NCBI GenBank assembly: GCA_025677825.1
Contig: JAIXMO010000002.1
Span: 985,678-1,049,677, forward strand
DNA length: 64,000 nt
From: Helicostylum pulchrum
Taxonomy: Eukaryota > Mucoromycota > Mucoromycetes > Mucorales > Mucoraceae
Direction of reading: 5' to 3'
Both the position numbers and the translations under genes were made by a program. Within the stretch, counting starts at the first letter, position 1. The number at the start of each line of letters is the position of its first letter. The notes below the pieces were generated by a model. It worked only from the letters and a program-made list of their open reading frames with translations, had not been told where the DNA came from and ran no database searches. Below, piece after piece: positions 21,758 through 34,058 of the stretch.

Positions 21758-22101
21758 ATGGGTTGCTGTATTTCTCATGACAAGGTAAAAAACAATAAGT
21801 AAAAGGTTTTTCTATATGCAAACACTTATAATTTTGATAGGTGGGCACAATTGAAGTTGTAGTAGATCGTGATGGTGTTGCTCGCAGAGTACCTTCAGGA
21901 CAAGGTACACATTTGATCCGTACTTTTCCCGATAAGGAGACGAAGATGGAACGAAAGGTACCTACGAAGCCGTCTGAATTATCTGGTCTGTCTCGTCCTC
22001 AAGCAGCTTACTATCCAGCTAAAAGTTCAATGCTGACTTCTTGCTTTCCTACTAAGAAGGTTCACCCAAATATCACATTGAACGAAAAAGATGGTTTATA
22101 G
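21758..22101 (+). CDS. Small dually acylated protein (MGCC N-terminus)
   Basis: Exon 1 (21758-21784) encodes only MGCCISHDK; a 56-nt GT-AG intron (21785-21840) leads to exon 2 (21841-22101), giving 95 residues. The start MGCCIS matches the rule for N-myristoylation at Gly2 plus palmitoylation at Cys3/Cys4, so the protein probably sits on the cytosolic face of the plasma membrane or endolysosomes. The rest is a basic, proline-containing domain (VVVDRDGVARRVPSGQGTHL, then VPTKPSELSGLSRPQAAYY) with no known enzyme motif. LAMTOR1 starts in a similar way (MGCCYS), but I see no further resemblance. I do not recognise the family. Confidence 0.8.
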
Positions 22102-22452
22102 ATATATACCATCACCACCATCCACCTTTTTCTTCTTCGCCCTTTTTTTTTGTAGTTAGTAATATTTTACCCCAAAGCATTCCATTGATCGCTTATTCTT
22201 CTTTTCTCACTCCACCCCCCTTTCTTTATACATATTCATTTTTTCATACTTTTTACCTTTAAATCCATTTTTAAAAGAACAATTACAAACAAAGAGTGTG
22301 CCGCGCTCTTTGTTTTGCTTTTGTTTTCTTTTGTTCCCAAATAAATCATTAACAACAAAAATAATATTGGGCTGAGGAATTTTTCCTTTTTATTGTCAAA
22401 AAGTATTAAGGTAGTACGAGCAAAGAGGCTATTATTAGTAACAGCAAAAAAG
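22102..22452. other. Shared 3' flank of convergent genes
   Basis: This C/T-rich then AT-rich stretch of 351 bp separates the MGCC gene from the TBC gene. It contains no gene. Confidence 0.5.
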
Positions 22453-24768
22453 TTATCTGTGATTTTCTAAATTGGTATTTGAATTCTTTCTTGATATTTT
22501 TCCACCTAACCCTTTAAAGTTTAATCCATGACCATAAAAAGTATGGTTGGTATTACCAACTTGCAAGTTCTTAATACCGTGTTCAAAGGGGAGTCCAGAC
22601 GTAGTAGCGTCTTCGGATCCAGCTCGCTTGGCATAGCGCTTAATATCTGTCTTTGACAAGTTGATTCGGAATGCAGTTTCTAATAATGTGTTGGGTTGAA
22701 GGTATTCGTGTGGTATATGTAAAAGGAAATCTAATAGTTCAGAGTTTGTAGGGCACGACGACAGTAAAAAGTCTACATTATATGCTTAGTACACAATAAT
22801 TTTTTTTTTAGCTTGGCTTAATTTACCTTTGCAGATCTCCATAATAGCAAGACTGACTCGGTAAAATACTTTAATGCCTTCAAAATAGAATGCATCCCAT
22901 ACTCTCAAGACTGTATCCCATGGTAATGTCATGGTAAATGCAGTCAGAAACCATTGAGCGATGTACATGATCGGTAAGACATCATTGTTTTCCAAGTGCT
23001 GAGCTAATTTTGGATTGTGATCTTTTAATAGTTGTCCAATAATATATGCGTCAATACGTAACTGAGAAAGTGTAGGTGTAAAGTATCCATTCATGTATCT
23101 ATCAATAGTAGCTACCAATAACCAGAAAGTGTCCTAAGGATAAAAAAGAATATGTTTAAATAGATAAACTCTTTTTGTTGTTGTTGTTACTACTTACTTC
23201 TACAGTCATTTGCATCAACATGAGTCCAGCTAAACGACCCATACCTTGACAGTACTCCAAATGAGAGTTATATTGTGAATACGCTTTCAAGACACACCTT
23301 AAATCTTGTTGACCTTGACTATTCTTATCCATAAACTGAGTATGATCCGGGTAACAACGAGCGATATCACGTTCAATGACCTCATAGATTTTAGTGGCGG
23401 GTTTATTTATCAAAATTTTAAACTGGTTTGGCTTACGGTAATCACCACTACCTGCCAAGAATTGCCAAACTCGAGCTCTTACTGAAGCAGGTATACCGCT
23501 ACGTACTAGCTTCTTCATCTTGGCGTCTTTTTTAACGGTACCAGCGTCTAGTTTGCTTACAATGGATAACCATTTTAGCTCGTTTTCTCGGTACTCTTTC
23601 ATTGATTTGGTTGACAACGATCTACAGGAGTAGTTTAGTTTAGTTTATGTGTGTATGTGTAACTTAACGTCATATTTTACCTTGGCACCCGAGATCTGTT
23701 GTTAGGTTTAATGACAAATCCGTATTCGTCCACTGACATGTTTTCAATACGTTTAGGTGGTGCACTTTCTTCTTCTACAAAAGGTCGAGTATTATAATCG
23801 TCTTCAAGGTCTAAATAATCATCATCTGTGGTGACGCCATCGGTTACATCGACTACTGTTGTTGTTTTAGGGGTCGATTTGACTGTGCTCTTATAGGGTT
23901 TTGATTTATATTGAATAGGTTCCATATCGTCTTCATCAGAATAATCAATATTAAAAGCAGAAGTGTCGTACGGATCATTCATTGTTCTACGCTCATCTAA
24001 CATTTTCTTTGTTGTAAATAATAAAATTAAAAAAATTAAATAAAATCAACACTAACCTATATTATCTTCTATTGAATAATTAATTGATCGATTGGACGAT
24101 GATTGCATTTGTGAGATGGAAGAAGTTGTATTGATGCTTTCAAAACTAGGTTTGCTGATCCAATTGGTTTGCGGTGGTCTATGATCTGAACTAGACGAAT
24201 AAGGTCGGTCAATAAAATCTGTGCCGTAGCTACTGACGGAATTTCTGTACTGTGAATGATCGGTAAAGTCTACTACTGCGTCCAAGGATTCTAGTACTCG
24301 CGGATCAAGTTCGACAAAGTGAACACTCTCAGCGTTAAAATGGCCAACTACGCCTTCACAGTATCCCATATAAATATCGTCTTCAATATGCTTTAATACA
24401 ATAATACGTTCACCTATATTCGTTGTTTAGTTTTATAAAAGTGATTCTCTCTTTTTTTTTTTTTTTTTTTTTTATACCTTGCAAGTACATGAGTTCTTCT
24501 GGTGCTGTGGCAAGTACATCTGCTTTAGAAACACAAGCACCTAAACCGCCTATACATATTCAATTATTAAGATAAGTGTTTTTTAATACGAGCAAATAAT
24601 ATTATGTATACCGTTTTCTGCAAACTCTTTCAACTGTTGTAAAGTCATTGCATCTACATTGATGGACGCATTGACAATAGCCTCCGAAGGATCTTTTAAT
24701 AACCTCGCAATCTTTGCATCCAGTTCTTCTAGATTAGTTGAAGTATGTTTTGTCAACTTTGATTCCAT
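22453..24768 (-). CDS. SH3-TBC domain Rab GTPase-activating protein
   Basis: This is a GAP for Rab-family GTPases in membrane traffic. Seven exons (24612-24768, 24478-24549, 24057-24413, 23681-23996, 23198-23621, 22827-23133, 22453-22772) give 650 residues. Residues about 50-110 form an SH3 domain (ACVSKADVLATAPEELMYLQ, GYCEGVVGHFNAESV). A Ser/Asp-rich linker follows. The TBC domain starts near residue 320: KLVRSGIPASVRARVWQFLA, then the arginine finger in YEVIERDIARCYPDH, the glutamine finger in HLEYCQGMGRLAG, and FTMTLPWDTVLRVWDAFYFE. Both catalytic fingers are present, so it should be active. The exon 3/4 junction uses the acceptor TTAG at 23997-24000; the ATG at 24003 lies inside that intron and is not a start. 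Confidence 0.9.
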
Positions 24769-26416
24769 GTATTTTTTTTATAATAAATAAAGAGAGAGAG
24801 AAAAAAAAGGGAAATATTTAAAAAGGTGGAAATATTACATAAAAGGGAAACTATCAGATCATTGATATTTTTATTCAGTAGTGCGGTTTTTTAAAAAAAA
24901 ATGGATTTGACACCCTTCTTTTATTTATGCTTAAAAATCTACTGTTGCTGCAACAAATAGCAACTTGTGTTAGATTTGAATTAGTGGAACAAAGACTGAT
25001 TTATGTCTTGGTGTTGTCTTATAGTTGGACGCTGGAATTTAATAAGTATAGTATTTACCTTCTGCCGCAAAAGGCGGTTTTCATGGAAATCTAGATTTGT
25101 TTGAAATGATATCTCGATAAGTGTGAACAATTACGGACTGTACTTATTGTTTATGTGGGACTGATCTTAATATTCACACATTAATGCGTTTACCATAGAA
25201 TAAAATATAGATAATAATGATTCTATTAAATAGAATATTGCTGAAGAAACAACAATAAAAATAAAAACTTGAAACAGCAGAGGTACTGACATACAAAAAT
25301 AAGATGATATTTTGCATCAGGCTACTCTTGACGGGAGTACTTTTGGAGATAGTTTTGTTGGTAAATATTTTACTGTTAATACTATCAGGTTTTTAGCGCC
25401 AAATGGCTCACCTTCCGTAGTGCTAGTAACTACCTATATATAAGAATAGATATTCCTCTCATTATGAAAAAGCCAGCGTATTTTTTATATATTTATGTTT
25501 ACTTAAAGCAGATGTTAATAGAGAATTAAATCTTTATTAAAATACATAAAAAAAAGTTTTCGTACATAATGCCATTTAAGCTACAAGTTGAGAATGAACA
25601 AGTGCTTACTTGGGAATAACTTATTACCGCGTTTACTATGCAGCTTGAACATTTGCAATGATTAACTCTAAAGCCTCCAAAATCATACGATAGTTGTAAG
25701 AAATTTGGACATCTGAATTGTTTGAATTAGATTACAAGTAAATAGATCATCATACGAGTAAACAAACCATGTGATTAAATAAATCACATGAGTAAACATG
25801 ACTTGTTATTTAATTTCTCTTTTTCATATATCAAAACGAAGACTTAAAAAAGTATTGCTCATTTAGTGATCTTACTATACCAGAACAAACCTGTACTAGT
25901 CTAGGTATGAATTCTATCTTGGGTAGAACGTACTAAAAATGCCAGGACTCTGAACAAAGAAGAAACATTTATTTATTTATCGCACATATGCTAAATCTGT
26001 TTCAAAAGACATCGTATTTGTTTAACACTGAAATTGATTGTTCGGAGTGGAATCTTTGGGCCGTATCTGCATAAAAAAAAAAAAAGCGGGGCAATAAAAG
26101 TAAGTCTAATCATCATATGATACCATTTAACCTTAACCATGCATCCTTAAATGGAGGTATCTTGTGAAATAAATAAAAAAGTAAGTGCTTTGCATGTTTT
26201 CACATTAACTATTAGATAAGAACTTGTTATGTAAGGTTATTTTGGTCGCAACGATTGTACAATTAAAAGGCGTATGATTGACATAAATATTTGATAAATA
26301 GTAAAATTTATCTGGTAATACCATTGGTTAGTCAAGATTTGATCCATTTTTATTTTATAAACGAATGAAAAGAGAACAACCCTTTTTTCCTTCCCTTTCT
26401 TTCTTTAATTCCTAAA
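24769..26416. other. Gene-free region with a decayed duplicate
   Basis: This stretch is AT-rich with no intact frame. It includes the degenerate copy at 25855-26070 described separately; the rest shows nothing I can name. Confidence 0.4.
25855..26070 (+). pseudogene. Internally deleted copy of the gene at 26417
   Basis: The stretch matches two separated parts of the downstream gene. ATTTAGTGATCTTACTATAC...GGTATGAATTCTATCTTGG corresponds to 26822-26882, and GGGTAGAACGTACTAAAAAT...GATTGTTCGGAGTGG corresponds to about 27093-27224. The intervening about 210 bp is missing. The reading frame is destroyed. It is a direct-oriented duplicate about 1 kb upstream of its parent. Confidence 0.7.
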
Positions 26417-28074
26417 ATGAGCCAGGCAAGTTTGAAAAAAATAATAATCAAATAGCTGGTGGTATTAATTATAATTTATGCTTTATAGCAAGCCATCCAG
26501 GTTTCAGAAGATCGTCAGATCAATCTTCAGTTGGAGTATGTGAATTACACTGTCGAAGAGGTCTTGTAGCAAAAAGTAGCGGACAAAAAAAAAAAAGAAA
26601 AGTACTAGTTGAGCAAAGTGTTACCAAAGTAGAAGAAAGTGATGGTATTATCTTATCTGGCTTAAATGAAAGCGTCGGTTCCTTCATCAAAAACGAAGCC
26701 TTAAAAAAGTATCACTCCACCGAGCCGACAATGTTTTTTGTAACTCAAACAATAACTTAAACGTAAATCCCGCAATATTTAGTTTTTTTTTTCTACAAAC
26801 AATGTTCCTCGCAAATCTTCCTTTAGTGATCTTTCTATACTTGACCAAACTTGTACAAGTCTCGGGATGAATTCCATCTTAGATCTCTTTTATGAATTTG
26901 GAGAAGCTCAATCTACACTTTTTACTGAAGAACAGTGGTCTACATTAAAGAGTAGATTTGCAGTTGAAGAAGGCCAAGATGCTGATATGGACGACAATTT
27001 GATTGCTATTATCGATAGTTTCTTGAGAACAGTCGAAAGCATGCTTACGGCAAAGACTTCGTTTTCAATCAAAATGAATAAACTGTCTTCTTGGGTAGAG
27101 CATACTAAAAATTCTAGGATGCTGAACAGCGAAGAAAGGTTTATTTTATTCATAACTCAACACCTGCTTAAGCTACATCAAAAGACGTCGTATTTATTCA
27201 ACGTAGAAATTGATTGCTCCGAGCGGGGTTTCGTCTTAAAAAGTCGGTCGACAAGATACATGGTGAAAGTAAATAAACTGCGAGATTTAATATATTTCGA
27301 CATAAATCTCGTGGAAAAAAATGGAAGAGCTTTTTAACAACGACGATTTGAGAACTAAGTGGGGGGATACAGTATTTAAAATTGGAAATGAAGATGGCAG
27401 CACTGATTTAAAGATTGATTTACGTGTTCTTCTTGATACAACCGTTCAACGTCACAATGTTGAGAATGATATTTCTTCTGGCGAATTTGCAAAATATGAT
27501 CCTGGTCGCCTCAAGCATCAATCCGATCGTTGCAAATTGATGATCGAAGGAAAAATAATTATCAATAATATGATCTCTCGCGATATTGATATATGTTCTA
27601 TTCCTATTTTACAAATTTGTGGTACTGAACTGATAATCTTGGTAAACCCTTTGGTTGCCCCTGGTTTGTACGTAGGAAATGAGCTGCACTCGTTTTCTCT
27701 ATTAAACACTTTCGAAAACTTCAAGTTAGTACCTGATTTGGTAAAAAGACTTGAAATTTCGAAACAAATGTATGGAAGCTGGATGTTTTGTTGGAGATCG
27801 TGTCAAAACTGCTCAAAGACAAAAGGGATCAACCAAAGGGCCAAAGTACCAACAAAAAACAGAGCAGCCTGTACCAGTAAAGAAGCTATGGGCAAGAAGA
27901 AATTAGATCGTGTTCCGTGGACAGAAGTACACTTCCAAAAACATCCCACCACCACCCTTTTAACTCTTTTCTTTCGTCTTTTTTTTATGGTATCCTTATT
28001 TGATTGGCTAACAGGAGAAATAAAAAAAACAATAAACACAATTATAAAAAAAAAAATACTAAGAGAGTGACATG
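26417..28074 (+). pseudogene. Broken lineage-specific gene with NLS-like motif
   Basis: The model starts with exon 1 MSQ (26417-26425), followed by a GC-AG intron (donor GCAAGT) and exon 2 from 26489. Exon 2 reads QAIQVSEDRQINLQLEYVNY, meets TAG at 26567-26569, then stays open through a KKKKRKVLVEQ nuclear-localisation-like motif. A possible 43-nt intron (26740-26782) leads in frame to NNVPRKSSFSDLSILDQTCT and MNSILDLFYEFGEAQSTLF. At an A7 run (27315-27321) a one-base shift is needed to pass from INLVEK to MEELFNNDDLRTKWGDTVFK; a further shift lies near 27780. One in-frame stop and at least two frameshifts suggest a pseudogene. I do not know the function; the layout fits a large Mucoralean gene family. 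Confidence 0.5.
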
Positions 28075-28230
28075 ATATGGATTATTCTTAAGAAGCATAA
28101 TAGCTCCAACTTTACTTATGTTAATGATCCTATTTTCACTACAATATTTCGTATATAAATCGAGTGCTCCTTTTGCGAAGAGTTTATGTAACTCTTCTGC
28201 TTCAACCAAAGAGTCTTTTTTTCTACAAAC
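28060..28230 (-). pseudogene. Exon-like fragment, unknown family
   Basis: The minus-strand frame here reads DSLVEAEELHKLFAKGALDL and YTKYCSENRIINISKVGAIM, with coding-like composition. The longer open frame around it (to 28440) shows none. It is probably a stray exon of a lost gene. Confidence 0.3.
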
Positions 28231-28969
28231 GAAATTACTTCTCTGATGGGACGTATTTTTGAATTTTATTGGAAATAGCACGAAATTTATCTTTTTACAT
28301 GGGCACATAGAGATAGGTGATTTTACTTTTATAAAACAAAGCAGGATACGTGAACATACATATGCGATGTGACTTACTATCTCCATGCATAAACAATGAC
28401 TTTTGGTTACTTTGCTTCTTTGCAAGTAATTTTGTTTCAAGGTAGGTGTTCGATATAAAGTGTTTAGTCTTTTATTATTATTATTATTAAGTTGTAGATA
28501 GACGCAATAACAAAGGTTATCTCCGCTAACGAAGTTAGTATAGAGCTAAAAGGTGAAATCTAGACTTTTTACCCGTAATGATCTTAAGGTATAGGCGTTA
28601 TTGACAATTACTAACTTTTATTTTGTTAGTTATCTTTTTTAAAATATATTTATTCTGGTAAAAAGGGGTTTAGCAATTCTTTATTTGTTCTGCATAAACT
28701 GAATACTCATTACAATTTCTCTTATAAGAGAAATTTTTCAACTTTTTTACAAACATGTACATGCAGTTTAAATTTTTTACAGGCGTGAACAACTTTTTTA
28801 CATCTGGTTCAAATTTTTTTACAGGAGTGCCAATAAAACTTCTTTGCATTGACATTATTTTTCTTTTGAACCAATAAAAATTGATCTTTTCAAAAAGAAA
28901 TTCTATTTCTTTCTTACTTTTTCGTTTTTTTCTTTTTTTCTTTAACTTTTTTTACTACAGTATCTACAA

Positions 28970-30154
28970 ATGGCCAGTCAAAGAAACAACATTACTTTAC
29001 CTGAAGTTCAAATGTTACTCCAAAGAACTATTATGAACGAATCGCAAAGCATTTTAGGAAAGCTGGATAATCTTGATGCGACAATCAATGATTTGAAAGA
29101 AGACGCAATAGCCGCGAAAGAGGAAAATATGTCTTTGAAAGAGGAACTGTCTTCTTTAAAAAATAAAATTAATATGATCTATTCTTCCGTAAGAAATTAC
29201 CTGTCAGTGCCTAGCCCGCGCTTTGCGGGTGAAGCTACTGGTAGTGTCAAAAAGAACGGTTTGTTTTCGGACAACTTGTACCCGTTAAGGAGTATTACTA
29301 AGGAAACTTCGAAGGCTCCACTCATTTTGTTTAGGAGACTTATCACAAGCTTGCTGAAAGGGTTACTGGAAGGCCAATGACAAAAGAAGAATTTGATAGT
29401 TGCTGCGAAGATAATGTGAACATTGGTGTGCTCAACCCTGTCATGTACACTATTAAAAAGAGGTACGACTTGTTAAAAAAACCTATTAACTTTGCCAAGC
29501 TACCATCCGAAGCCGAGCTTCTGTCAGAGGAGAAAGCTGCACCATTTTCACCTCTTGCTGCGTGCGCAGGCCGTTGGGGAGAAAAAATGCTGTTGATGAG
29601 AATGTGGCACCGTACCTCTCAATATTATATTGATGAAGAAGGGGAAAACAGAGTCGCTGCTCAAACTATACTGAAACAAGAAGAGCAAGAAGAACAAGAA
29701 GAAGAACAATAAGAAGATGTGCACAAAGAAGAAGATATATAAAATTTTACTGATACTGATCCGTTTGAAGAGTAAAATAATAACGTCCAAATATATACAT
29801 TTTATCTCTATTTCTTTCAAATTACTGACGTTTTATACATAGGGACTTCTATCAAATATCGTTGCCTCTCTTGTTGGATCTTAGTCTAGAAAACCATATT
29901 GTTGAAGGTCCACTACTTGAGCGTGCTGAAGGTATGTCATATTAACTATATTTTTTTTAAAAAAAAACTCGACTGTACTAACCCTTAATATGTGTACTAG
30001 GTGAAACTGCCACTAAAGCAATTCAAAGAAAGAGAGGACGACCCTCGACCAAGAAGAAGACTACAGGTATACAAATATAAAGACTAATAATAACTGTAGA
30101 TTTAGTAGACTAACAGTAAGTACATTATTATTAGAAGCCAACCAGTGGAAGTAA
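28970..30154 (+). pseudogene. Coiled-coil / AT-hook protein gene with in-frame stops
   Basis: From ATG 28970 the protein begins MASQRNNITLPEVQMLLQRT and forms a coiled coil (about residues 35-70). The frame changes before 29335; either an intron with donor GTAAGA at 29189 and acceptor TTTAG at 29334, or a frameshift, is needed. The next block is ETYHKLAERVTGRPMTKEEF, DSCCEDNVNIGVLNPVMYTI and GRWGEKMLLMRMWHRTSQYY. It meets TAA at 29710-29712 and 29740-29742, yet stays in frame as TDTDPFEE, then three spliced exons (29843-29931, 30001-30066, 30117-30154) with an AT-hook RKRGRPSTKKKTT. The order coil, globular domain, AT-hook suggests a DNA-binding protein. It is probably inactive. The family is unknown to me. 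Confidence 0.5.
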
Positions 30155-31895
30155 AAAAAATAAAGATTAGAAGAACCTAAGAAATGATGGTAAGTGTATT
30201 GTTGAAAGAGGGACTTTTACTATTTAGTTATATTTCTAATGTAAAGCATCACATTAAATAGACGATTATAAAGCAAGGTAGGAGTAATGAAGTTAAGTAT
30301 GCCTGAGATATTATTGTGAATTTCTATATCATTTTATTTAAATAAATATTATATGTAAAATAAAGTAATCATTTGTATAATAAAATAAACATAATGTAAA
30401 GAATATAAGTAATAAAAGTTTTAAAAGTGAGTGTATAAGCGAATAAAAATGAGGAAGCATGATGCCTGGACCTTTCAGAATAAATGTAAAAAAGTTGTAT
30501 ACAGTTGAATTTTTTTTTTCAACTTTTTTATATGTTTTGCAAAACCGACGTAAAAGTTGAACTTTTTTTTTCACATTTTAAAAAAATTAAAATCTCAGCC
30601 AAAATTTCCCGTTGTGTTTATTATCAAAATTATCAGCGAATATTAAAAAAGTATGCATTGTGATCGTTGATTACGCCGGGCTTTCCACAAATCCTGATGA
30701 TATCAGAACTTTGGTCAAGTAAGTTTTATAGCATCACGATTTTTGATTATTACGTCTGTATTAACATTTTAATAGGAGTACTTATAGTTGTTTAGAATGT
30801 ATTGTGGTCGATCGATTTCGCGAAACAGAGAAATACGAAGTATACAGTCGTAGTAAAATACTCAATAACGACAATTATTTAAACCCTTTTGCGTGCTGCA
30901 AAGCCCTTCCCCATCGCTCTAAATAATACTTACGTTTACATAGTCATGAAAACAAAATTTATGGTTTAAGGAATAAGATATACAAGAAACAAAACTGACA
31001 AAACATATATAATATGTAAACAGGAAATAAGTAATAACGGATTAAAATAAAACAAAAAAAAAAATGAATACAAGAAGAAAAATGGACAAAAGTGTGCTGT
31101 GCATAATGTAAGATAAAAAACTGCATAACCCAAAGGAAAGAATGAGAAAGGTTATTGTTCGTGATTTCTACTTTCTACTTTCCACTTTTTACGTACGTTG
31201 CGACGTGAACGTTCTATGAATCAGTGTTTATCTGTGATATATGCTATAGAATTAAGACGATGTTCAGTTCGTTAAAAGTCTTAAAAAGAAAATTATTGTT
31301 TTATTGTATTTTAGAAGTGGTGAGTATTTACGGGTGCTTCAGAGAAAATTCGACGATTAATAGTATATCCGTTAAAAATGTGGTTCCTACTATTACAGAA
31401 AAAAAAGCAAGGTCTAATCTTAACAAAAACTTTAGCTAATACTTTTTTAGCAGGTCTAGAAAACTTTTTTCACGGTTAAAAAAATACGTCTTCTTTTTCT
31501 TTTACTTTTTATGGGCAATTAATTATGCGAAATAACATTCGTGTGATACACTATCACAAATGACCTGGCTTTAGCGCGAAAATTTGGATAGCTGTTTTTT
31601 TTAAGAAACATGGCACTAAGTGACGATTCGCCCTAAAAGAAAATTTCTGTGATATTTAACCAACAGGGATTCGGTATTCTTTTTTTACTGTAAATGAAAC
31701 TTGAACAAAATGTACAAATTGAGCTCTAGCGAAAAAAGAAAGAAACAAATATACTTGGGGGTTTAACCCCGCTAATTGGCGTTAAAACTCAAAAGGTTCC
31801 CTTTTTTCTTTAAAGGAACACTTATTTATATTTTCACTCTTTTTTTCTTTTTTCCCGTAACTCTTTTTTTTTCACTTTATTATTATTCTATTGCT
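30155..31895. other. Gene-poor region with one decayed fragment
   Basis: This stretch is AT-rich. Within it, about 30580-30927 (+) encodes KKVCIVIVDYAGLSTNPDDI, then after a 61-nt intron STYSCLECIVVDRFRETEKY to a stop at about 30925. This looks like two exons of an unknown gene lacking a start. The frame 31224-31439 has no recognisable feature. The stretch before 31896 is the LRR gene promoter. Confidence 0.35.
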
Positions 31896-33632
31896 ATGGG
31901 TCAACATTCGAGCCGAGAACACGCTCCTTTAACTTTTGGTTATGTTGGTCAAACTAGTCAAGACGATATCAATAAATGTAACCAAGAGTACGAAAATAGA
32001 AGAGATTTTGTATTAGCAAATCCTCACTTGTATCAGCTTCAAAGTATTTGTAAACAATGTAATACAGTACCTAAAAATGAAGTGATTGTATCTTCTGTAA
32101 CTGGAGAACCTTGTTCGAAGTGCCAAAGACAAAAGAGATTATCATTGGTACGAAAGGATTTGCAAGATGATTTAGAATATATTGATCAAACTTATTACCC
32201 TGACTTGATTCATTACAATACCAAGGAAACCGATACAATGGAAAAAGAATTGTTAGAGTTTGAAAAGGAGTCAATAGAGCAATTTTCTAAAGTTACGATT
32301 GGAGAAGCTATTACACCAGGTAGAACTAGTGGTAGACCGAGACGTTTAACTGGACCTTCAATGGCTGTTGATTTATCAAATAGATCACTTATCAAATTAA
32401 GCCCTAGCATTGGTTATTTAGATAATTTAACTAAACTAAACCTGTAAGTTAAAAGTAAAAACAATTATCATGTGAAGCGTAAACAACTGACGAAGCGATT
32501 ATATAATATAATATACAGGTCAAACAATCAAATGAAGACTTTACCAAGAGAATTAGGTTATTTGAAGAATCTTCGTGTGTTAAACGTATCAAATAACTTA
32601 CTTGAAGAAATACCTGATACGATTGCTTTTCTATCTAAACTAAAAGCACTCAATGTTAGTCAGAACAAGTTAGTTCAATTACCACCCTCCATTGGAAACT
32701 TACCTAAATTGGTCATTATTATTGCAAACAATAATAATTTAAAGTCATTACCGAGAGAATTAAAGAAGTTGGTTCATTTGGTTTCACTTGACGTATCTCA
32801 TAATCCACTCAAGTATTTGCCCGCTGAAATTGCTACTCTCAAATCATTAAGAAAGTTATTAACGGATGAATGCCCCTTTGAAGAAACATATGATTACGAT
32901 TTAAGAAATGATCCACCTTCTTTATTTGAAACCTGCGCTCGTATTGCTGTTAAATCACAAACAAATATTCCAAATCAACTTGCTGATCATATCAAAGAAT
33001 ACCTTGCTCGTGCTGATAGATGTTCCTACTGTGATGGCCCCTTTTTTGATACATATGTTACACGTGTAAGGTTTATCGAGAGGAGAGCAAGACAGTCCAT
33101 GGCCTTACAATACACTCTTTGTTCTGCTCATTGGTCCAACGAAAGAGATAGATTATTGGCTATGTTCTCAGAGCAACCTGTATCAGCCACAAAAACAAGG
33201 CACCATATTGATACAGCTGGATTAAATGACGATATTGCAACTACTACTACCACTACTACTACTACTACTACTAGGCACCGTGCTTATAGTGACATCAATA
33301 TGCGATCGACAGAAATCTTAACAGACTATTTCCCAATTTCATTATTGAAGAGTCAACCAAATTTACCGGCACTTTCTCCACCTCAACATGAAAACTCCTT
33401 ATTGTCGCCACACAAAGGAAATAGATCTCGTGCCTCATCAACAACATCTGTAACAAAACGATTTACCAATTTTATCCGGTCTAGTAGTAGTGGTTCTGTT
33501 ACTAGAGAGCGTGCTCTTAGTAACTCATCAACTACATCCTTAGCATCTGCCATTACATTGCCTAAACGGGTTCATAGGAGTTGGACACAGACTTCTAATA
33601 GCTCAGGACAACCTATGCCTGTCGAATCATAA
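31896..33632 (+). CDS. Leucine-rich repeat protein, myristoylation-type start
   Basis: Exon 1 (31896-32443) and exon 2 (32519-33632), joined across a 75-nt intron, give 553 residues. The start MGQHSSRE is a good N-myristoylation site. A CxxC...CxxC pair (QSICKQCNTV and GEPCSKCQR) near residues 50-75 could bind zinc. LRRs of the LPxxIGxLxxLxxLxVSxN type run from about residue 155 to 310 (NLTKLNLSNNQMKTLP, NLRVLNVSNNLLEEIP, KLKALNVSQNKLVQLP). After them comes a CSYCDGPFFDTYV cysteine pair and a Ser/Thr-rich disordered tail with a poly-Thr run encoded by an (ACT)n repeat at about 33237-33273. It is likely a membrane-associated signalling scaffold; the family is general, so the exact role is unknown. 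Confidence 0.85.
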
Positions 33633-34058
33633 AACTCGCAGTCAAAATCAATTTTTTAATTGGTCTTGTTTCATTATATATCCATATATTCCCCTCTTTG
33701 TTGTATTTTTAGAATAAAGTTGTAATATTTTTATAAAAAAGAAAAAGAATTTATTTATTTATGATAATATGTAGCTACTATTGTTCAATCCCTACAACTA
33801 AATATCTTTCAGTGCTTGGGTATTAGTAACGAGCATCTTTTATCTTGGTTCAAGTTATTTCAAATAGCAAGACAATAGTAACTATGAACTATCATCTCAC
33901 TATTATAAACCGAATATTTACAGGAAAAAAAAATAATCTATCGTGTTATTTTATACAGTTATTCTTTATTTTATTATTACACTGTAGTTGAAAAAAAAAG
34001 GTTAATAAATATCGTCATGGTAACACAGTAAATCGTGGCAAACTTACATTAGTTTAGT
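33633..34058. other. Shared 3' flank, no gene
   Basis: AT-rich spacer between converging genes. Nothing else is seen. Confidence 0.5.

Noticed and set aside
31224..31439. 71-aa frame
   Set aside because: It has no motif, no upstream promoter-like tract and no coding bias.
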